A stretch of 64,000 bases of DNA from assembly GCA_965267245.1 (NCBI GenBank), contig OZ253939.1:496001-560000 (forward strand), written 5' to 3'. This document shows positions 60,463-64,000 of the stretch, piece after piece (within the stretch, counting starts at the first letter, position 1; every line of letters starts with the position of its first letter). The translations under genes were made by a program, and so were the position numbers. Below the pieces are notes generated by a model. That model saw only the letters and a list, made by a program, of their open reading frames with translations, made no database searches and was not told the origin of the DNA. The DNA comes from JANSWY01 sp965267245. GTDB lineage: Bacteria; Bacteroidota; Bacteroidia; Cytophagales; Cyclobacteriaceae.

Positions 60463-60552
60463 ACCTTCAATTTGTTAGATCAGCGACTAAAAATATAGCT
60501 GACTGATAAACTGCATTGTCAGTAATTCAATTTATTTTTGTGGATTGTAAAT

Positions 60553-60583
60553 GGTTGGAGCACACGGCTTACCAGCCTTTTTT
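60553..60583 (+). terminator. Probable terminator after the TrpF-like gene
   Basis: GGTTGG (60553-60558) can pair with CCAGCC (60572-60577, one G-T), with GGCT/AGCC as an alternative inner stem; six T follow. Stem is modest but placed 90 bp after the stop and before mnmA. Confidence 0.5.
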
Positions 60584-60607
60584 AATGTTCAACATATAAA
60601 TCAAAAA

Positions 60608-60629
60608 CCAGGCTTTGAACCTGGCGGAG
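60608..60629 (+). promoter_or_regulatory. Hairpin adjoining the mnmA ribosome-binding site
   Basis: CCAGG, 7-base loop, CCTGG (60608-60624), directly followed by a GGAG Shine-Dalgarno (60626-60629) four bases before ATG 60634. The hairpin could limit ribosome access. Confidence 0.4.
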
Positions 60630-60633
60630 ATCA

Positions 60634-61755
60634 ATGAGTAGACACGGAAGAATACTTGTCGCGATGAGCGGCGGAATAGACAGCTCCCTTGCTGCTGTCA
60701 TGCTACACGAGCAAGGTTATGAGGTAATTGGAATGACAATGAAAACCTGGGATTATGTAAGTACAGGTTCCTCAAAAAAAGAAACTGGCTGTTGCAGCCT
60801 GGATTCTATCAATGATGCCAGAAACATTGCAGTTAAATTGGGGTTCCCACATTTCATTCTTGATATCAGGAGTGAATTTGGTGATTATGTAATAGATCAC
60901 TTTACCAGTGAATACCTGGCAGGAAGAACACCCAATCCTTGTGTGCTTTGCAATACCCATATCAAATGGGATGCTTTACTCAGACGGGCAGATAAGCTGG
61001 ATTGTGAATATATCGCAACAGGTCATTATGCTAACATTCGTGAGGAGAATAGCAGATTTGTGATATCAAAAGGGTTGGATGAAAACAAAGACCAATCGTA
61101 TGCGCTTTGGGGTATTTCTCAACAGAGTCTTTCACGGACAAAGTATCCTCTGGGGCATTTAAGGAAAACTGAAATAAGGGAAATGGCCACAGAGAGGGGA
61201 TTTATGGACCTTGTTAATAAATCTGAATCTTATGAGATATGCTTCGTGCCGGATAATGATTACCGGGGCTTTTTAAAGCATAGATTGCCAGAGCTTGAGA
61301 ATGAGGTAGCAGGAGGAGAGTTCATTTTGGAAGATGGCACTGTTGTGGGGACTCATGAGGGGTATCCATTTTATACAGTTGGCCAAAGAAAAGGATTAGG
61401 GATTGCATTGGGTTATCCTGTATATGTTACTGAGATTCAAAAGGACCAAAACCGTGTTGTTTTAGGAACATTTGATGAGCTCTCCAGAGATGGGATGTAT
61501 GTGAGTCAATTGAATATGGTAAAGTATGACTCAATTGAAGGGGAAAGAAAAGACACAGTTACTAAAGTCAGGTACAATGATGCGGGGAATCCCGCCGTTA
61601 TTGAACAGGTGGGAGATACCATGAAAGTTTTTTTCGGGAATGGTGTGAATGCAATTGCTCCAGGTCAGGCGGCCGTTTTCTATGAAGATAATGACGTCAT
61701 TGGAGGTGGATGGATAAATAGTAGTTTTCATCAGCATCAACAGAATGCGAATTAA
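60634..61755 (+). CDS. mnmA: tRNA-specific 2-thiouridylase MnmA
   Basis: 373 residues, normal length. PP-loop AMSGGIDSSLAA near the N-terminus; catalytic cysteines Cys103 (NPCVLCNTHIKW) and Cys203 (SYEICFVPDNDYRGF); TGHYANI and TVGQRKGLGIALGYP are family marks. It adds sulphur at U34 of Lys, Glu and Gln tRNAs, taking it from a sulphur relay. A Shine-Dalgarno (GGAG) precedes ATG. The 3' end overlaps the next lipoprotein gene by 11 bases. Confidence 0.95.
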   Translation: MSRHGRILVAMSGGIDSSLAAVMLHEQGYEVIGMTMKTWDYVSTGSSKKETGCCSLDSINDARNIAVKLGFPHFILDIRSEFGDYVIDHFTSEYLAGRTPNPCVLCNTHIKWDALLRRADKLDCEYIATGHYANIREENSRFVISKGLDENKDQSYALWGISQQSLSRTKYPLGHLRKTEIREMATERGFMDLVNKSESYEICFVPDNDYRGFLKHRLPELENEVAGGEFILEDGTVVGTHEGYPFYTVGQRKGLGIALGYPVYVTEIQKDQNRVVLGTFDELSRDGMYVSQLNMVKYDSIEGERKDTVTKVRYNDAGNPAVIEQVGDTMKVFFGNGVNAIAPGQAAVFYEDNDVIGGGWINSSFHQHQQNAN

Positions 61756-62404
61756 GAATGTAGTATTTGTCATATTAATATTAATCGGAGGGTGCAATGG
61801 AGATGAACCATTTAACCCTTCAATTGACTATGGCTATGACTATTTTCCCATAGCCACAGGCAAATATTGGATGTATGATGTAACGGAAATAGTTTACGAT
61901 GCTAGTGGACCGGATACGTCCAGGTTTCAATTAAGGGAAACCATAATAGATTCAACATATTCAGATGGTCACTTATTTGAGATTGAAAGGTCTAAACGAG
62001 CAACTTCCCTTGATAACTGGGAGGTTGACTCAATTTGGACGGCAAGAATGAATGATCGGTTTGTCGTAATAGCAGAAAATAATGTAGCTTTTCAGAAATT
62101 GGTATTTCCGATACAGGACGGAACAAGCTGGGATGGAAATGCTTTCAATATTGGGGATGAGGCCACTTATGAGATGGAATTAATTCCCACTGACTCAACT
62201 GATTTTTTGAAAGTAATCATAAGTGACTTACCTGAAAACATTGTTAAAGTCGATGAAAGGTATGAATATTATGTAAAAGGTGTCGGTTTAGTGAGTAAAG
62301 AATACAATTCAGTCAATTTTTGTACGGTAGATTGCGATTTTCCCGGACAAATACTCAGTGGTAGAATTTTGGAACAATATTTAATCGAATATGGTAAAAA
62401 CTAG
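61745..62404 (+). CDS. Lipoprotein of unknown function
   Basis: 219 residues. A lipoprotein signal ends in LILIGGC (Cys17). The mature part starts with YFPIATGKYWMYDVTEIVYD, a pattern common in Bacteroidota lipoproteins of unknown role, and is rich in Asp, Tyr and beta strands. It overlaps mnmA at its start (11 bases) and the subtilisin gene at its end (14 bases), so it may be co-translated with them. Confidence 0.8.
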   Translation: MRIKNVVFVILILIGGCNGDEPFNPSIDYGYDYFPIATGKYWMYDVTEIVYDASGPDTSRFQLRETIIDSTYSDGHLFEIERSKRATSLDNWEVDSIWTARMNDRFVVIAENNVAFQKLVFPIQDGTSWDGNAFNIGDEATYEMELIPTDSTDFLKVIISDLPENIVKVDERYEYYVKGVGLVSKEYNSVNFCTVDCDFPGQILSGRILEQYLIEYGKN

Positions 62405-64000
62405 GCGGGTTTTGTGGCTCATTCTAATGATGGTCGCTCAATTGTCTTTTGGACAAGACAGGTATATGATCTTTTTTACAGACAAGTTTGACACACCATT
62501 TACAATTGACAATCCCGAGGAGTATTTATCTACCAGATCCATCGAAAGGCGAGCTGCTCAGAATATTGCCGTCGATGAAACAGATCTGCCTGTCAATACC
62601 AGTTATATTTCACAAATAGAAGAACTTGGAATTGAGGTATATCACATTTCTAAATGGTTAAATGGAATTCTCGTAGAAATTTCGGAGGATCAGGCAGGTG
62701 AGGTTGAAGCACTGGATTTTGTGTCTCATGTAGAATTTGTGGCTCCTTCAACAAAACTGGGAACCTATGAAAATAACTCCCCCTCTCTGTTAAACAATGT
62801 TGATCCAGATATGACATCACTTACCAGCACTACCCAACTCGGTTATTTGCGAGCGGATTTTATGCGTGAGGATGGCTTCACAGGAGAAGGAGTAATGATC
62901 GCCATAATGGACGGAGGTTTTACATTCACACATGAATCCTCATTGTTTTCTCACCTAGGCGCGAATAATAAGTTTATTGGAACCAAGGACTTTGTTCGTA
63001 ACCAATCAAATGTTTTCCACTCTTCATCTCATGGTACATCTGTGCTTTCTACGACAGCTTCAGAATATGGTAAGAAGATGTTGGGGACTGCATATGATGC
63101 GAGCTATGTGTTGTGTATAACTGAGGACGTAAGTTCAGAGTATAGAATAGAAGAATACAATTGGTTATTTGCTGCGGAATATGCGGATAGTATTGGGGTG
63201 GATATCATTTCTACATCCCTGGGATACAATACTTTCGATGATAATTCAATGAATTATGCCATATCTGACTTAGATGGTCAAACTGCGGTGATCACTATTG
63301 CAAATGAAATAGCTTTTGATAAAGGAATTCTGGTTGTTACCAGTGCTGGAAATACAGGTAATCAATCTGACTGGAGTTTTGTAACTCCTCCAGCTGATGG
63401 AGAAAATGTTATAGCAGTGGGTGCAATCAATGGTTTTGGAGACAGAGCGGCATTTAGTTCATTGGGCCCAACAGCGGATGACCGCATCAAACCAGAGGTA
63501 GTTGCTGTGGGAGAAGGTGCCGTAGTGTTATCTGGATCAGGTAATTTGAAAACCTCAAACGGGACAAGTTTTGCGGCACCACAGGTGGCTGGTTTTGCTG
63601 CTTCCTTATGGCAAGCTCGACCTGAACTAACTGCCAAAGAATTACGTCAATTGATTATTAGATCAGCCAGTAATAGTGATAATCCTAATAATGAGATAGG
63701 TTATGGTGTTCCGAGCTATATAAATGCGGTAGATAAAGAAGTATTGGCTGTAGAGGATATTTTAAATGGTGACATTTCTATTTTTCCGAATCCCCTTACA
63801 AGAGATCACCTTTCTATTTCATTCGAGCGACCACTTGACAATAAGTTGAAACTTACAGTTTTTGACCAACAGGGCAGAGTAGTCGAAAAATTAAAGCTCA
63901 AATCAGATTTGCCCTCAGGGCAGATGGAAATTGATTTCGGTGGTTTTGAACCAGCTGTGTATCTGCTTAGGCTGGAACACGATGGAATCACTAAAACAAT
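62391..64000 (+). CDS. Subtilisin-like serine protease (S8) with type IX secretion C-terminal domain, cut by window end
   Basis: 536 codons are visible and the frame is still open at base 64000. Start ATG 62391, with a signal peptide (VLWLILMMVAQLSFGQ). A propeptide-like region (about 20-135) precedes the S8 catalytic domain: Asp in MIAIMDGGF, His in SSSHGTSVLS, oxyanion region VVTSAGNTGN and Ser in NGTSFAAPQVAG. After about residue 460 the sequence ISIFPNPLTRDHLSISF begins a type A T9SS sorting domain. It should be secreted by the type IX system as an extracellular protease. No stop is visible, so the last residues are missing. Confidence 0.9.
   Translation, partial: MVKTRRVLWLILMMVAQLSFGQDRYMIFFTDKFDTPFTIDNPEEYLSTRSIERRAAQNIAVDETDLPVNTSYISQIEELGIEVYHISKWLNGILVEISEDQAGEVEALDFVSHVEFVAPSTKLGTYENNSPSLLNNVDPDMTSLTSTTQLGYLRADFMREDGFTGEGVMIAIMDGGFTFTHESSLFSHLGANNKFIGTKDFVRNQSNVFHSSSHGTSVLSTTASEYGKKMLGTAYDASYVLCITEDVSSEYRIEEYNWLFAAEYADSIGVDIISTSLGYNTFDDNSMNYAISDLDGQTAVITIANEIAFDKGILVVTSAGNTGNQSDWSFVTPPADGENVIAVGAINGFGDRAAFSSLGPTADDRIKPEVVAVGEGAVVLSGSGNLKTSNGTSFAAPQVAGFAASLWQARPELTAKELRQLIIRSASNSDNPNNEIGYGVPSYINAVDKEVLAVEDILNGDISIFPNPLTRDHLSISFERPLDNKLKLTVFDQQGRVVEKLKLKSDLPSGQMEIDFGGFEPAVYLLRLEHDGITKT

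Noticed and set aside
1..64000. CRISPR arrays, tRNA or rRNA genes, insertion sequences, prophage or integron elements
   Set aside because: No regular direct repeats, no transposase or integrase frames, and no cloverleaf-like or rRNA sequences were recognised by reading; a covariance-model scan was not possible here.

Overview
The window looks like a chromosomal segment from a Bacteroidota bacterium, most likely a gliding Cytophagales-type organism. The evidence is moderately AT-rich DNA, few Shine-Dalgarno sequences, TAnnTTTG-type promoter elements, a DUF5686/CarboxypepD_reg-like surface protein, a type IX secretion C-terminal domain, HTH-S24 rather than classical LexA control, and many ATGA/TTGA/TAGTG gene junctions. 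The genus is inference. I saw no insertion sequence, prophage, CRISPR array, rRNA or tRNA gene.

1-16163: a large, tightly packed chemosensory-type signalling locus, all on the + strand. It holds a histidine kinase tail, an HDAC-fold amidohydrolase, a STAS protein, CheY, CheA, CheW, an HBM-type MCP, CheR, a histidine-kinase-like protein with Asn in place of the phospho-acceptor His, CheD, CheB and CheC. A second module follows: CheY, a transmembrane NIT-HAMP-PAS-HPt-CheA-type-ATPase kinase, CheY, CheX and a SpoIIE-type PP2C phosphatase. No flagellar genes are present, so the output is probably not flagellar. The STAS plus SpoIIE pair suggests a partner-switching output. This is the best candidate here for an undescribed system.

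16172-26799: a two-component, stress and micro-oxic region. A soluble PAS kinase is paired with a receiver-Crp/Fnr fusion regulator. Around them lie four universal stress proteins, a beta-CASP metallo-beta-lactamase RNase, a TonB and an orphan CcoI-type copper ATPase. Three intergenic regions carry TGA-N6-TCA palindromes, one placed just upstream of a good Bacteroidota promoter, suggesting a local Fnr/Crp-like regulon.

26945-29373: a coiled-coil membrane protein, an ECF sigma factor with an overlapping membrane partner, and a secreted protein of unknown function. 29467-35040: a damage-tolerance cassette with DinB and a second DnaE on the - strand, divergent from a 103-residue unknown protein and an HTH-S24 self-cleaving repressor. 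A perfect 12-bp inverted repeat plus a third half-site in the divergent promoter is a likely operator.

35168-46696: a DUF5686 surface protein, a TPR lipoprotein, the thrS-infC-rpmI-rplT translation operon (infC starts at AUU), an LD-carboxypeptidase, lysA, an NhaC antiporter, a DUF4136 lipoprotein and a 76-residue protein. 46697-47018 is a 322-bp gene-free stretch with three inverted repeats.

47019-64000: holA, a giant TPR protein coupled to an outer-membrane barrel, an acidic SPOR protein, an ExbB-ExbD-TonB-like set, folC, trmB, a family 2 glycosyltransferase with a flippase-like membrane protein, a degenerate TrpF-like protein, mnmA, a lipoprotein and a subtilisin cut off by the window end.
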